A DNA stretch of 64,000 nt. Origin: Paenibacillus glycanilyticus (GTDB lineage: Bacteria; Bacillota; Bacilli; Paenibacillales; Paenibacillaceae). The stretch's first letter is position 1. Each line of letters opens with the position of its first letter. Location: NCBI RefSeq assembly GCF_030161375.1, contig NZ_BSSQ01000014.1:62001-126000 (forward strand), read 5' to 3'. Below the pieces are notes generated by a model. It was not told the DNA's origin. It ran no database searches and saw only the letters and a list, made by a program, of their open reading frames with translations. The position numbers and the translations under genes are program-made. Below are positions 1 through 8,311 of the stretch, piece after piece.

Positions 1-382
1 CCGACGTCCCATGTTCGATTCCATTCACAAAAAAGATAAAGGAGCATAAGAATATCGCTAAACAGGCCGACAAGATAATCGCAATGTTTCTCCGGAAAGT
101 CGGCGTAAAATGATAATTTTTCTGGGCTACGGGCATTAACCACGATTGCTCGGCATATATGCGATCCATGACGTTGCGATTGACATGTTCCATTTGCGCG
201 CTAACGATCTCGTCCTCTTCAGAAAGCTTTCGGATCAACTCTTCGCTTTCTTCCCACAAACGGTATTGTTCGGTGCAATGCTCGCAATCGAGCAAATGGG
301 CTTCTATCGCTTCCCGTTCGACATCTTCCTCTGATAAAATACCGAAGATATCGAACTTGTCTTGTACGTCATCGCATTTCAT
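1..382 (-). CDS. Zinc-finger anti-sigma factor, 3' end cut by window edge
   Basis: My reading of the minus strand from ATG at 382 gives an open frame that runs off the left edge after about 127 residues. Near residue 28 it has His-x3-Cys-x2-Cys (HLLDCEHC), the zinc motif of ZAS anti-sigma factors, then an acidic helical stretch and one hydrophobic segment near residues 100-120. This predicts a membrane-anchored protein with its N-terminus in the cytoplasm. The start overlaps the sigma factor stop as ATGA, so the two are translationally coupled, as expected for a sigma/anti-sigma pair. The extracellular part and the inducing signal cannot be seen. Confidence 0.8.
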   Translation of the reverse strand, partial: MKCDDVQDKFDIFGILSEEDVEREAIEAHLLDCEHCTEQYRLWEESEELIRKLSEEDEIVSAQMEHVNRNVMDRIYAEQSWLMPVAQKNYHFTPTFRRNIAIILSACLAIFLCSFIFFVNGIEHGTS

Positions 383-975
383 CGTGTGTTCATCCCTTCG
401 TATTCTTCCATCATCGGCGTCTCGCCAAAATAAGGCTCAAGCTGCGACTTCACGCTGGCTCTAGCCCGGAATAACAACGACTTGACGGAACTGACCGTTT
501 GACCCAAAATATTTGCAATCTCCTGATAGTCAAGCTGGTCGTATTCCCGCAGAATAAGTGCCGAACGTTGCTTCTCAGGTAAATTGTTAATGGCTTCGCG
601 AACCATCGCCATTCGTTCATTGCGCAAAACATGCTGCTCCGGCACCTGGTCAGGCGGCGCCGCCGGCATCATATTGGACTCATCGAGCGGAACATGAGCC
701 GACTTCTGTTTCCGCAGTTCGCTAAGTACCGTATTGCGTGCTATTGTGTATAGCCACGTCGAGAAAGAAGCATCCACTTCACGGAAGGAATGGAGGCTGC
801 GATATGCTTTATAAAAAGTTTCCGAGCACAAATCTTCAGCCATCAGCTCGAGCTTGGCGCTCTTTAACATATGATAAATAAAGGCCAATATCTTTCGTTG
901 GTAACGACGCATCAGCTCCGAATAGAGCTCGACGTTGCCCTCTTTGATCTCACGTATTAATTGGGAATCAGTCAT
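379..975 (-). CDS. ECF-type sigma-70 family RNA polymerase sigma factor
   Basis: This 198-residue protein has only sigma regions 2 and 4, the layout of extracytoplasmic-function sigma factors. Region 2 covers about residues 20-85, with AEDLCSETF and the FSTWLYTIARN segment that helps melt the -10 element. Region 4 (about 130-172) contains LPEKQRSALILR and a helix-turn-helix ending LLFRAR. A GGAGG site lies about 10 nt before the ATG. The anti-sigma gene follows with a 4-base overlap. The unusually long 500-base upstream region holds a separate short transcription unit; I could not identify the gene's own promoter. In B. subtilis sigX sits after resE, but this gene is elsewhere, so I do not give a sig name. 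Confidence 0.88.
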   Translation of the reverse strand: MTDSQLIREIKEGNVELYSELMRRYQRKILAFIYHMLKSAKLELMAEDLCSETFYKAYRSLHSFREVDASFSTWLYTIARNTVLSELRKQKSAHVPLDESNMMPAAPPDQVPEQHVLRNERMAMVREAINNLPEKQRSALILREYDQLDYQEIANILGQTVSSVKSLLFRARASVKSQLEPYFGETPMMEEYEGMNTR

Positions 976-1283
976 GACAGGCGAACCTCCTCACCTGCGA
1001 ATTCTTCTTCCCAGTTCGATTATGTATCATTGTACCGAACCGGAAGCGAAAAGTTGCGGTCATTATCATAAAAATTTTATATATGAATCCGATGTATGTA
1101 ATTCGATTAGATCTAGTCAAATTCCTTCTTCTTTCGACAAAAAGGATTTTCATCCATATTTTAACAAACCAGACTGTCCTTACGTATTGTAACATACCTC
1201 TTCCCATTAGTCTTAAAAAATAAAAAAACTCTAATTTCTACATGCGGGTTTTTGTCGTAAAAAGGCATGTCCCGAAAATGGAC

Positions 1284-1308
1284 AAAAAAAAACCACTCCG
1301 AAGAGTGG
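1284..1308 (-). terminator. Intrinsic terminator of the small transcription unit
   Basis: The stem CCACTC/GAGTGG (1293-1308) has a TTCG tetraloop and is followed on the minus strand by nine T residues. There is no T tract on the plus strand, so it works on the minus strand only. Confidence 0.8.
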
Positions 1309-1365
1309 CAGCATTCATATTGAACGCTATAGTTTTGGATAGGAGTGGAGAGAAACCATACTGTA
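1284..1365 (-). ncRNA. Candidate ~80-nt small RNA (or orphan attenuator)
   Basis: A consensus sigma-A promoter (1371-1399) predicts a start near 1364, and a strong intrinsic terminator ends the unit near 1284, so the predicted RNA is about 80 nt. The 5' half carries a C-rich stretch, CUCUCCACUCCUAUCC, which should be single-stranded. Such stretches in Bacillota small RNAs often pair with Shine-Dalgarno sequences. The segment CCACTCC (1342-1348) is also complementary to GGAGTGG of the terminator stem, so an antiterminator fold is possible. A 10-codon frame (MVSLHSYPKL) starts near 1359 but has no ribosome site. The next gene downstream, the sigma factor, is 300 nt away. I know of no named family for it. 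Confidence 0.55.
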
Positions 1366-1370
1366 CTTTT

Positions 1371-1399
1371 ATTATATGTATACGCTTCCACAATGTCAA
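1371..1399 (-). promoter_or_regulatory. Sigma-A promoter of the small transcription unit
   Basis: On the minus strand TTGACA (1394-1399) is followed by exactly 17 bases and TATAAT (1371-1376), a full match to the sigma-A consensus. It lies downstream of the tyrA terminator and fires into the 80-nt unit. Confidence 0.8.
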
Positions 1400-1457
1400 C
1401 GGTTTTTTTGAAAACGCTTAAAATTATTTTGTAAGCGCAATCGGTCGCCTACATACC

Positions 1458-1481
1458 AAAAAAACCTCTTTCGAGGTTTTA
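1458..1481 (-). terminator. Intrinsic terminator after tyrA
   Basis: The hairpin AACCTC-gaaa-GAGGTT is followed by seven T on the minus strand and overlaps the tyrA stop codon. It ends the aromatic supraoperon here, where B. subtilis continues into the EPSP synthase gene. Confidence 0.8.
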
Positions 1482-2570
1482 TTGGCGTACCGTATATCCT
1501 GTTTTATCGAGCAGCTTCATCGCTTGATCCAAGTCTTCCTGCGAGCGGAATGATAACCGCAGAACGCCTGGAACGTCTTCTCTGCTCTCAATAATGTTAA
1601 TGTTGCTAAGATTGATTCGAGCACTGCCAAGCTCACTGGCTATATTGCCAATAATACCGGGATGATCGGGCACGTCTACATAACAATCGTATAAAGAATG
1701 AATCATGCCTTTACGACGCTCAGGCAACTTGCTCCGGAACTCGCCTGCAGCCATGAAAGATTCTTCGATCGCATCACCATTCAGCGTTTCCAACATTTCC
1801 GCAAACTTCCCAATCTCCGTATTCCAATCCTTCAATAACTTCAAAAGAACTTCACGGTTATTAATCAGAATATCGCGCCAAACGATGGGATCGCTCGCCG
1901 CAATTCTCGTAATATCGCGGAAACCGCCAGCTGCCAGCAATTCATAAAGACCGTTTTGCTCATTGTAGCCGCGAACCTGATTGACAAGCGCAACCGCAAT
2001 GATATGCGGCAAGTGGCTGATTGCTCCAACAATCTCATCATGCGATTTGGCATCTACGCTAACGAGATGCGCTCTGGTGTGGACAAGCAATTCTCTCAAC
2101 CGTTCCAGTGCCGATACCGGCGTGGACTCGTCGGGAGTCAGAACGTAAAACGCATTTTCGAATAAATTCGTGGAAGCCGCTTCTACGCCTGAACGTTCTG
2201 AGCCTGCCATAGGGTGGCCGCCGATAAATGAAATGCCGTTACGCTCAAGCCGTCTGCCGCATTCCGCAACCGAAGCTTTGGTACTGCCTACGTCCGTAAT
2301 AATGCAGCCTGGCTTTAAATCCAGCTCGCTAAGCTCCGTTACATATTGTTCCAGCATGCCAACCGGTACGCAAAGAAAAATAAAATCGGCACCTTCAGCT
2401 GCTTCCCGCAAGGAAGTCGTCGCATAATCCACGACCCCCCGCTTCATGTATTTCTCGACCGAGGATTGACGGTTCGAGTAACCGACTACCGTCAGGTCCG
2501 GCTTGCCTTTGAAACAAAGCGCTAGCGAACCTCCAATCAATCCTACTCCAAATATCGCAATCTTCGTCAT
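1479..2570 (-). CDS. tyrA: Prephenate dehydrogenase with C-terminal ACT domain
   Basis: TyrA oxidatively decarboxylates prephenate to 4-hydroxyphenylpyruvate, the committed step to tyrosine. The start used is ATG at 2570, giving 363 residues that begin directly with the NAD-binding GVGLIGGSL motif; an upstream TTG at 2612 would add 14 unlikely residues inside hisC. The active-site region GGHPMAGSERSG lies near residue 110. The last 70 residues (YVDVPDHPGIIG onward) form an ACT domain, typical of tyrosine feedback control. The start is 4 bases after the hisC stop, so the two genes are co-translated; HisC-type aminotransferases can also transaminate the product. Confidence 0.95.
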   Translation of the reverse strand: MTKIAIFGVGLIGGSLALCFKGKPDLTVVGYSNRQSSVEKYMKRGVVDYATTSLREAAEGADFIFLCVPVGMLEQYVTELSELDLKPGCIITDVGSTKASVAECGRRLERNGISFIGGHPMAGSERSGVEAASTNLFENAFYVLTPDESTPVSALERLRELLVHTRAHLVSVDAKSHDEIVGAISHLPHIIAVALVNQVRGYNEQNGLYELLAAGGFRDITRIAASDPIVWRDILINNREVLLKLLKDWNTEIGKFAEMLETLNGDAIEESFMAAGEFRSKLPERRKGMIHSLYDCYVDVPDHPGIIGNIASELGSARINLSNINIIESREDVPGVLRLSFRSQEDLDQAMKLLDKTGYTVRQ

Positions 2571-2574
2571 AAGG

Positions 2575-3672
2575 CTATCCGCGCACCGCCGCTTCCTGCA
2601 AAACTTGCTCAAAGGCAGCGATAAACTTCTCGTTTTGATCCGGCGTGCCTACAGAGACGCGAATGTGAGTCGGATAGTAAGTCCAGCGCGGTCTAACGAT
2701 GACCCCTTTGCGAAGCAAGGCTTGGAATACGTCACCGGAAGGAATTTTTGCGTCCACCATCACAAAGTTGCCGTGTGCCGGGAAATAATTCAATCCCAAT
2801 CGGTCAAACTGGCTGTAGAAATATTCAATCCCCGCTCTATTCTGCTCGCGGCAGAACGCGACAAAATCTTCGTCGGAGAGGGATGCCTTCGCCGCAACTT
2901 GTCCTAGTCGCGTCGTATTAAACGGCTCACGGATTTGATTCATGTATTGAATGACATCCGCATGGCCAATTCCGTAACCGATCCGAACCGAAGCGAGACC
3001 ATAGATTTTGGAGAAAGTGCGTAGCACGATCAGATTCCGGTATTTCTTAAGCAACTGAATGCCGTCCGGGAATCCCGGTTCTTTCACGAACTCGCAATAA
3101 GCTTCATCCAGAACGACCAGAACATCCTTAGGAACTTGATCAAGGAACGCGGTAAGCTCCTCTTCGTTCACGATGGTACCGGTTGGGTTGTTCGGATTGC
3201 ATACCCATACCAGCTTTGTACGGTCCGTGATTCTGGCCAGCATTGCGGGAAGATCATGTTTGCCGTCTTTGAGCGGCACTTCAATGATCCGTGCATTCTC
3301 AATCTCGCAGTTGTGTTTGTATTGGGAGAACGTTTCGTCGGCCATGATCGTCTCGTCGCCTGGAGCGAGATACGTTCGTGCCAGCATCAGAATGATATCG
3401 CTGGAGCCTGTACCAAAGATGATCTGGTTAGTTTCCACTCCGAATTTTTGCGCAACAGCGGCAGTTAATTCAAAGCTCGCGCCGTCCGGATACGTTGAAA
3501 TTTGTCCTAATTCATTTATAATAGCTGCTTTCGCCTGTTCGGAATAACCAAACGGGTTCTCATTGGAAGCAAGCTTGATTACTTCCTCTAGTCCAAGTTC
3601 TCTCTTGACGTCTTCTACCGGTTTTCCGGGCTGATAGACGGGGAGATGCACTATGTTGCTTTTTGGCTGCAT
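2575..3672 (-). CDS. hisC: Histidinol-phosphate / aromatic aminotransferase
   Basis: A class I/II PLP aminotransferase. It converts imidazole-acetol phosphate to histidinol phosphate and, in the Bacillus trp-linked position, also transaminates aromatic keto acids. Visible marks are ASNENP near the N-terminus, NPNNPTGT, DEAYCEF and the PLP-lysine motif TFSKIYGLA near residue 222. ATG at 3672 is preferred over ATG at 3678 because the GAGGTG ribosome site then sits 9 rather than 3 bases away. It lies between a trpA terminator and tyrA, so it needs read-through or a promoter in 3680-3775, where I see only weak candidates. Confidence 0.93.
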   Translation of the reverse strand: MQPKSNIVHLPVYQPGKPVEDVKRELGLEEVIKLASNENPFGYSEQAKAAIINELGQISTYPDGASFELTAAVAQKFGVETNQIIFGTGSSDIILMLARTYLAPGDETIMADETFSQYKHNCEIENARIIEVPLKDGKHDLPAMLARITDRTKLVWVCNPNNPTGTIVNEEELTAFLDQVPKDVLVVLDEAYCEFVKEPGFPDGIQLLKKYRNLIVLRTFSKIYGLASVRIGYGIGHADVIQYMNQIREPFNTTRLGQVAAKASLSDEDFVAFCREQNRAGIEYFYSQFDRLGLNYFPAHGNFVMVDAKIPSGDVFQALLRKGVIVRPRWTYYPTHIRVSVGTPDQNEKFIAAFEQVLQEAAVRG

Positions 3673-3777
3673 CGCCATTCACCTCTTTGTCTTATTGGCT
3701 AACTGCATGTTCCCTATTGTCTCACATCTCATCAACGTTTTAAAGGGTTGGCGCATAAAATAGGAAAAGTGACATGC

Positions 3778-3806
3778 AAAAAGGACAGAGCTGGTCCGCC
3801 CTGTCC
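3778..3806 (-). terminator. Intrinsic terminator between trpA and hisC
   Basis: On the minus strand GGACAG-N12-CTGTCC is followed by five T. It probably lowers expression of hisC-tyrA relative to the trp genes. Confidence 0.7.
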
Positions 3807-3814
3807 CTCTATGA

Positions 3815-4621
3815 CTAACCTTTTAATCCGGCTACAAAGCTGCGAATTTCGGCAAGTCCCGCTTCGCGCTTCGCTTTATCGTTCAGCAGAGGCAATGATT
3901 CTTCGATTTTACGAACGATCGCGCTGCCGACTACAACGCCGTCGCATGATTTCTCAAAGCGCTCAACCTGCTCACGGCTGGAGATGCCAAAGCCTACCGC
4001 AATCGGCAGGTCCGTTGCTTCGCGAACCGTAGCGAGGAAATCATCAATGCCGCTATGGAATTCGGCGCGCACGCCTGTAACGCCAAGCGAGGATACGCAA
4101 TACACAAAGCCGCGTGCTTTCCGCGAAATCCGAACGACTCGGTCTTTCGAGGTAGGCGCTACAAGCGGAATAAGATGAACGCCATTTGCTTCAGCCAGCT
4201 GCCGGACTTCCTCGTCTTCTTCCATCGGGAGATCCGGAATGATCAAACCGCTGATTCCTTTTTCAACCGCAAGATTCATGAATTTCTCAAGCCCGAACTG
4301 GAGCACCGGATTAAAATACGTGAATAATATAAACGGCATTTGAACGCCTGCTTCGCGCGCCTGCGCGGCAGTCTCCATGCAATCCCGAATCGTAATCCGG
4401 TTCTGAAGCGCGCGTTCCGATGCCCTCTGAATGACGGGACCATCCGCTAGCGGATCGGAATACGGAACACCAAGCTCCACCATATCCGCACCGGCTTGCT
4501 CGAGCTCTTTAATAATCGCAATAGAGGTAGGGATATCCGGATCCCCCATGGTTAAGAACGGAATAAGAGCCGTCTTTCCTTCTTGCTTCAATCTGGCAAA
4601 AGCAGCATCGATCAAATTCAC
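3815..4621 (-). CDS. trpA: Tryptophan synthase alpha subunit
   Basis: TrpA cleaves indole-3-glycerol phosphate to indole and glyceraldehyde-3-phosphate and channels indole to TrpB. The protein has 268 residues, normal for the family. The two catalytic acids fall where expected: Glu49 in MVELGVPYSDP and Asp60 in DPLADGP. The C-terminal GFGISSREQ and VVGSAIV segments bind the phosphate. The gene starts 3 bases after the trpB stop and closes the trp block before a terminator. Confidence 0.97.
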   Translation of the reverse strand: MNLIDAAFARLKQEGKTALIPFLTMGDPDIPTSIAIIKELEQAGADMVELGVPYSDPLADGPVIQRASERALQNRITIRDCMETAAQAREAGVQMPFILFTYFNPVLQFGLEKFMNLAVEKGISGLIIPDLPMEEDEEVRQLAEANGVHLIPLVAPTSKDRVVRISRKARGFVYCVSSLGVTGVRAEFHSGIDDFLATVREATDLPIAVGFGISSREQVERFEKSCDGVVVGSAIVRKIEESLPLLNDKAKREAGLAEIRSFVAGLKG

Positions 4622-4624
4622 TTC

Positions 4625-5815
4625 TTAAACACCTCCCAGGTAACCCATAATCGCTTCTACGTCTTTATCCCCGCGTCCGGACAAGCTTACGACAACAATC
4701 TTGTCTTTATCCAGCGTTGGAGCAAGCTTGATCGTTTGCGCGATGGCATGAGCCGATTCCAATGCCGGAATGATTCCTTCCGTCCGGGACAACAGCTGGA
4801 GCGCATCAAGCGCTTCCGCGTCGGTAATCGGGAAGTATTCCGCGCGGCCGGAATCTTTCAGGTAGGCATGCTCCGGTCCTATACCCGGGTAATCCAGACC
4901 TGCTGATATCGAGTGGGCGGGCTGAACTTGGCCGTGCTGATCTTGAAGCAAGTAGCTAAGCGATCCTTGGAACACGCCGTGGCTGCCCATTGTCATCGTT
5001 GCCGCGTGTTCTTCCGTATTAATGCCGCGTCCCGCTGCTTCAACACCAACAAGACGAACAGACTCATCGCCAATAAACGGATAGAAAATGCCAATGGCAT
5101 TGCTGCCGCCGCCAACCGCCGCGACAACATAGTCAGGTAGACGTTCCTCGACTTCTACAATCTGCTTGCGGGATTCGTCCCCGATAATGCGCTGGAAATC
5201 GCGGACCATCATTGGATATGGATGCGGGCCGGTAGCCGATCCCAGAATATAAAACGTATCGTCAACATGGCTTACCCAGTAGCGAAGCGTTTCGTTGCAG
5301 GCATCCTTAAGCGTTCGAGTGCCCGATACAACGGGTACCACTTCCGCTCCAAGCAGCTGCATCCGGAATACGTTAAGCTGTTGGCGTTTCATGTCTTCTT
5401 CGCCCATAAATACTTTGCATTCGAGACCAAGCAAAGCAGCAACCGTCGCAGAAGCAACTCCGTGCTGGCCTGCGCCCGTTTCAGCAATTACTTTTGTTTT
5501 GCCCATACGTTTGGCAAGCAAAGCTTGGCCGATTGTATTGTTGATTTTGTGAGCGCCGGTATGGTTCAGATCTTCGCGCTTCAGATAGATTTTTGCGCCG
5601 CCAAGATGCTCGCTTAACCGTTCCGCATAATATAACGGCGTTGGACGGCCTGAGTATTTGTGCAACAAATCATGGACTTCCTGCTGGAAAGTAGGATCCT
5701 GCGAATTGCGCTTATACGCTTCTTCCAGCTCCAGCAAAGCGTTCATCAGTGTTTCCGGTACATAACGGCCGCCGAATTTGCCAAAGCGTCCGTTCTCGTC
5801 TGGTACTTGGTTCAT
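4625..5815 (-). CDS. trpB: Tryptophan synthase beta subunit
   Basis: TrpB joins indole with serine to form tryptophan, using PLP, in a complex with TrpA. The 396-residue length is standard. Lys90 in [10 protein letters not shown] is the Schiff-base lysine; GGGSNAIG (near 230) binds the PLP phosphate; ETGAGQHG (near 112) lies at the active site. It overlaps the end of trpF by 4 bases (ATGA), so the trp genes are translationally coupled. Confidence 0.97.
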   Translation of the reverse strand: MNQVPDENGRFGKFGGRYVPETLMNALLELEEAYKRNSQDPTFQQEVHDLLHKYSGRPTPLYYAERLSEHLGGAKIYLKREDLNHTGAHKINNTIGQALLAKRMGKTKVIAETGAGQHGVASATVAALLGLECKVFMGEEDMKRQQLNVFRMQLLGAEVVPVVSGTRTLKDACNETLRYWVSHVDDTFYILGSATGPHPYPMMVRDFQRIIGDESRKQIVEVEERLPDYVVAAVGGGSNAIGIFYPFIGDESVRLVGVEAAGRGINTEEHAATMTMGSHGVFQGSLSYLLQDQHGQVQPAHSISAGLDYPGIGPEHAYLKDSGRAEYFPITDAEALDALQLLSRTEGIIPALESAHAIAQTIKLAPTLDKDKIVVVSLSGRGDKDVEAIMGYLGGV

Positions 5816-6474
5816 CGTTCAATCACCTTTCTTACGAATAATCTAATCTTCTCGATATCTTTGCAGCCGTCTGTTTCGACCCCGCTCGATACATCAATTC
5901 CGTCTACTTGATTGTCTGCCAGAAGATCCCCGACGTTATCGGGATTAAGCCCTCCTGCCACGTATAGCGGTACATGTATAGCTGCAGCAGCTTCCTGATA
6001 TTGTGCAATAACCTGCCAATCAAAGGTTTGGCCGGTGCCGCCGCCGGCCGTATCGATCAGAATGGCATCAACCGCGCCGCTATAAGCGGATATCCGCTCT
6101 ATTGCACTGACGCCATCTTGTCCTATGGACAATACCTTCCATACCTTCGTTTGGAGATTGTTTTTCGCTAACCGGCAAAAATCGGGGGTCTCTTGCCCAT
6201 GCAACTGTACGATATCAAGAGGCGCTTGCTCCACAATCGCCGCAAGCACTTCGACGGATGGATTAACGAATACGCCAACCGTTTGGGGAGCCGTTCCGTC
6301 TGCCGCCTGAATTCTCTTGACCGCTCGAATTAGAGAAGCCGCTGTTTCCGCGCTCACCTGACGTTTGCTTGGAGCAAATACAAATCCGATCTCATGAAAC
6401 GGAAGTCCATCCATTGCCTCGATTGTCGCTGTTTCCTTTAATCCGCAAATCTTGATTCTTGGCGTTGCCGTCAT
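5812..6474 (-). CDS. trpF: Phosphoribosylanthranilate isomerase
   Basis: TrpF converts N-(5'-phosphoribosyl)anthranilate to the deoxyribulose form in the tryptophan pathway. The 220-residue TIM-barrel shows the catalytic Cys in KICGLK (Cys10), the general-acid Asp in [10 protein letters not shown], and the phosphate-binding AGGLNPDNV near the C-terminus. Four-base overlaps link it with trpC upstream and trpB downstream. The order E-D-C-F-B-A matches Bacillus. Confidence 0.95.
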   Translation of the reverse strand: MTATPRIKICGLKETATIEAMDGLPFHEIGFVFAPSKRQVSAETAASLIRAVKRIQAADGTAPQTVGVFVNPSVEVLAAIVEQAPLDIVQLHGQETPDFCRLAKNNLQTKVWKVLSIGQDGVSAIERISAYSGAVDAILIDTAGGGTGQTFDWQVIAQYQEAAAAIHVPLYVAGGLNPDNVGDLLADNQVDGIDVSSGVETDGCKDIEKIRLFVRKVIER

Positions 6475-7268
6475 CCCCGCGTCACCGGTCCCATCAAATC
6501 AATGACAGCTTCTCCCGCATCCGGCTGGCGCATGAAATGCTCTCCGATCAGCACGCCATGCGCGCCAACCGTTTGAAGATAATCCATATCCGCCCGGCCG
6601 GCAATTCCGCTCTCGCTAATGACCGTAACGCCTTTGGGCATAAGATCAATAAGTGCTTCTGTCGTATGAAGATCCGTTACGAATGATTTCAAGTCGCGAT
6701 TGTTGACGCCAATCAAGGTTGCTTTATCAAGCTCCAATACCCGCTCCAACTCTTCGCGGTCATGCACTTCGACCAATACGTCCATCCCAAGCGATTTGGC
6801 CGTATCGTACAGCTCGGACAATTCAGCCGATGTTAGAATTGCTGCTATTAATAGTACCGCATCCGCGCCGATAAGACGAGCTTCATATACTTGACGATAA
6901 TCAATAATGAAGTCTTTGCGGATTAACGGATTGCTGACGTTTTCTTTAATTAGGCTCAAATAAGCATTGGAGCCTTGGAAATAATCGCGGTCCGTCAATA
7001 CCGAAATGCAGTCTGCACCGGCGCGCTCATAAGCGATGGCAAGCTCTGCAGGATGGAACTCAGGACGGATCAGCCCTTTGGAAGGGGAAGCTTTCTTCAC
7101 TTCGGCAATAAGTCCGATCTCCCGCTTCCGGCCGCTCGTAAGCGCACGTTCAAAGCCGCGGCAGCCGGGCAGCCCGGCAATTTGGCGTTCATAATCAGGC
7201 AAGTGAAACCCGGAAGCGAGATGAGCAACCTCTTCCCGCTTCGTTGCTACGATTTTATCAAGAAACAT
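6471..7268 (-). CDS. trpC: Indole-3-glycerol phosphate synthase
   Basis: TrpC closes the indole ring to give indole-3-glycerol phosphate. The 265-residue barrel carries EVKKASPSKG with the catalytic lysine, RKDFIID, the GVNNRDLKSF loop and SESGI near the C-terminus. It is a separate protein, not fused to TrpF. It overlaps trpD by 11 bases and trpF by 4. Confidence 0.96.
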   Translation of the reverse strand: MFLDKIVATKREEVAHLASGFHLPDYERQIAGLPGCRGFERALTSGRKREIGLIAEVKKASPSKGLIRPEFHPAELAIAYERAGADCISVLTDRDYFQGSNAYLSLIKENVSNPLIRKDFIIDYRQVYEARLIGADAVLLIAAILTSAELSELYDTAKSLGMDVLVEVHDREELERVLELDKATLIGVNNRDLKSFVTDLHTTEALIDLMPKGVTVISESGIAGRADMDYLQTVGAHGVLIGEHFMRQPDAGEAVIDLMGPVTRG

Positions 7269-8310
7269 GAGTCAACTCTCCTGTCGTCTGAATAAGCTTC
7301 TGTAATTGCTGCTTCGCTTTACCGGAATCTATCATTTCGGCCGCAAGGGCTACGCCTTCGACGAGGGAGTCCGCATAACCGCCTACATAGATGCAAGCCC
7401 CTGCGTTAGCAAGCACGATATCGCGGTAAGCACCGCGTTGTTCGCCGCTGAAGATCGAACGGATCAACGCTGCATTGGTCTCAGGATCGCCGCCGATCAC
7501 TTCGGAGATCGGGTAACGGTTCAGTCCAAGCTCTTCCGGAGTAAGCTCGTACGTTACCACTTCACCGCCCCGCAGCTCGGAGATTTGCGTTGGCGCCGAA
7601 ATGCTGATCTCATCCAATCCGTCTACGCTGCTTACCACCATGGCCCGTTTTACGCCAAGCTCATTTAATACGGCTGCAATCGTTGACGTCTTGGTACGGT
7701 CATACAATCCGATAAGTTGACGGTCGGCACCAGCCGGATTAGTTAATGGACCAAGCATATTGAAGATGGTACGGACGCCTAACTCCCGGCGCGGTACCGC
7801 TGCATGACGCAAGGAAGGATGATACAACTGGGCAAACATGAAGCAGATTCCGATCTCATTCAGGCAATCCGACGCTTGCTCGGGAGTCAGCGTTATATTC
7901 ACGCCGAGCGCTTCCAATACGTCGGCGCTTCCTGCTTTGCCCGACATGGCCCGGTTGCCGTGTTTGGCTACCCGGATACCGGCAGCCGAAGCAATAATCG
8001 CGGAAGCCGTCGAAATATTGAACTTATGAATGCCGGAACCGCCCGTACCGCAAGTATCGAGCAATCCTTCTTGCTTCGTCAGCACTTGGCTTGAATGCTG
8101 GCGCATCACTTCGGCAAAACCCGTAATCTCGTCTTTTGTTTCGCCTTTCATGCGAAGCGCGGTAGCAACGCCCGCAATTTGAGCGGATGTGGCATTGCCG
8201 CTCATAATAATATCCATGACGCCGCGGGCTTCTGCACGAGTCAGATCGGTGCTGCTCATCAATTTGTTAAGGGCGCTTTGCATAGTCACCGTTTCTGTCA
8301 TCAAATTCAT
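7258..8310 (-). CDS. trpD: Anthranilate phosphoribosyltransferase
   Basis: TrpD transfers phosphoribose from PRPP to anthranilate. The glycine-rich PRPP loop DTCGTGGSG lies near residue 85, followed by KHGNRA, and NMLGPLTNP lies near residue 185. The length is 350 residues. It starts one base after the trpE stop. The ATG at 8310 is followed by MTETVTM, so a start three codons later is also possible. Confidence 0.95.
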   Translation of the reverse strand: MNLMTETVTMQSALNKLMSSTDLTRAEARGVMDIIMSGNATSAQIAGVATALRMKGETKDEITGFAEVMRQHSSQVLTKQEGLLDTCGTGGSGIHKFNISTASAIIASAAGIRVAKHGNRAMSGKAGSADVLEALGVNITLTPEQASDCLNEIGICFMFAQLYHPSLRHAAVPRRELGVRTIFNMLGPLTNPAGADRQLIGLYDRTKTSTIAAVLNELGVKRAMVVSSVDGLDEISISAPTQISELRGGEVVTYELTPEELGLNRYPISEVIGGDPETNAALIRSIFSGEQRGAYRDIVLANAGACIYVGGYADSLVEGVALAAEMIDSGKAKQQLQKLIQTTGELTHVS

Positions 8311-8311
8311 T

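Noticed and set aside
1409..1423. TTGAAAACGCTTAAA resembling a catabolite-response (cre) element near the tyrA terminator
   Set aside because: One key 3' position does not match and it lies upstream of no sugar gene; likely chance.
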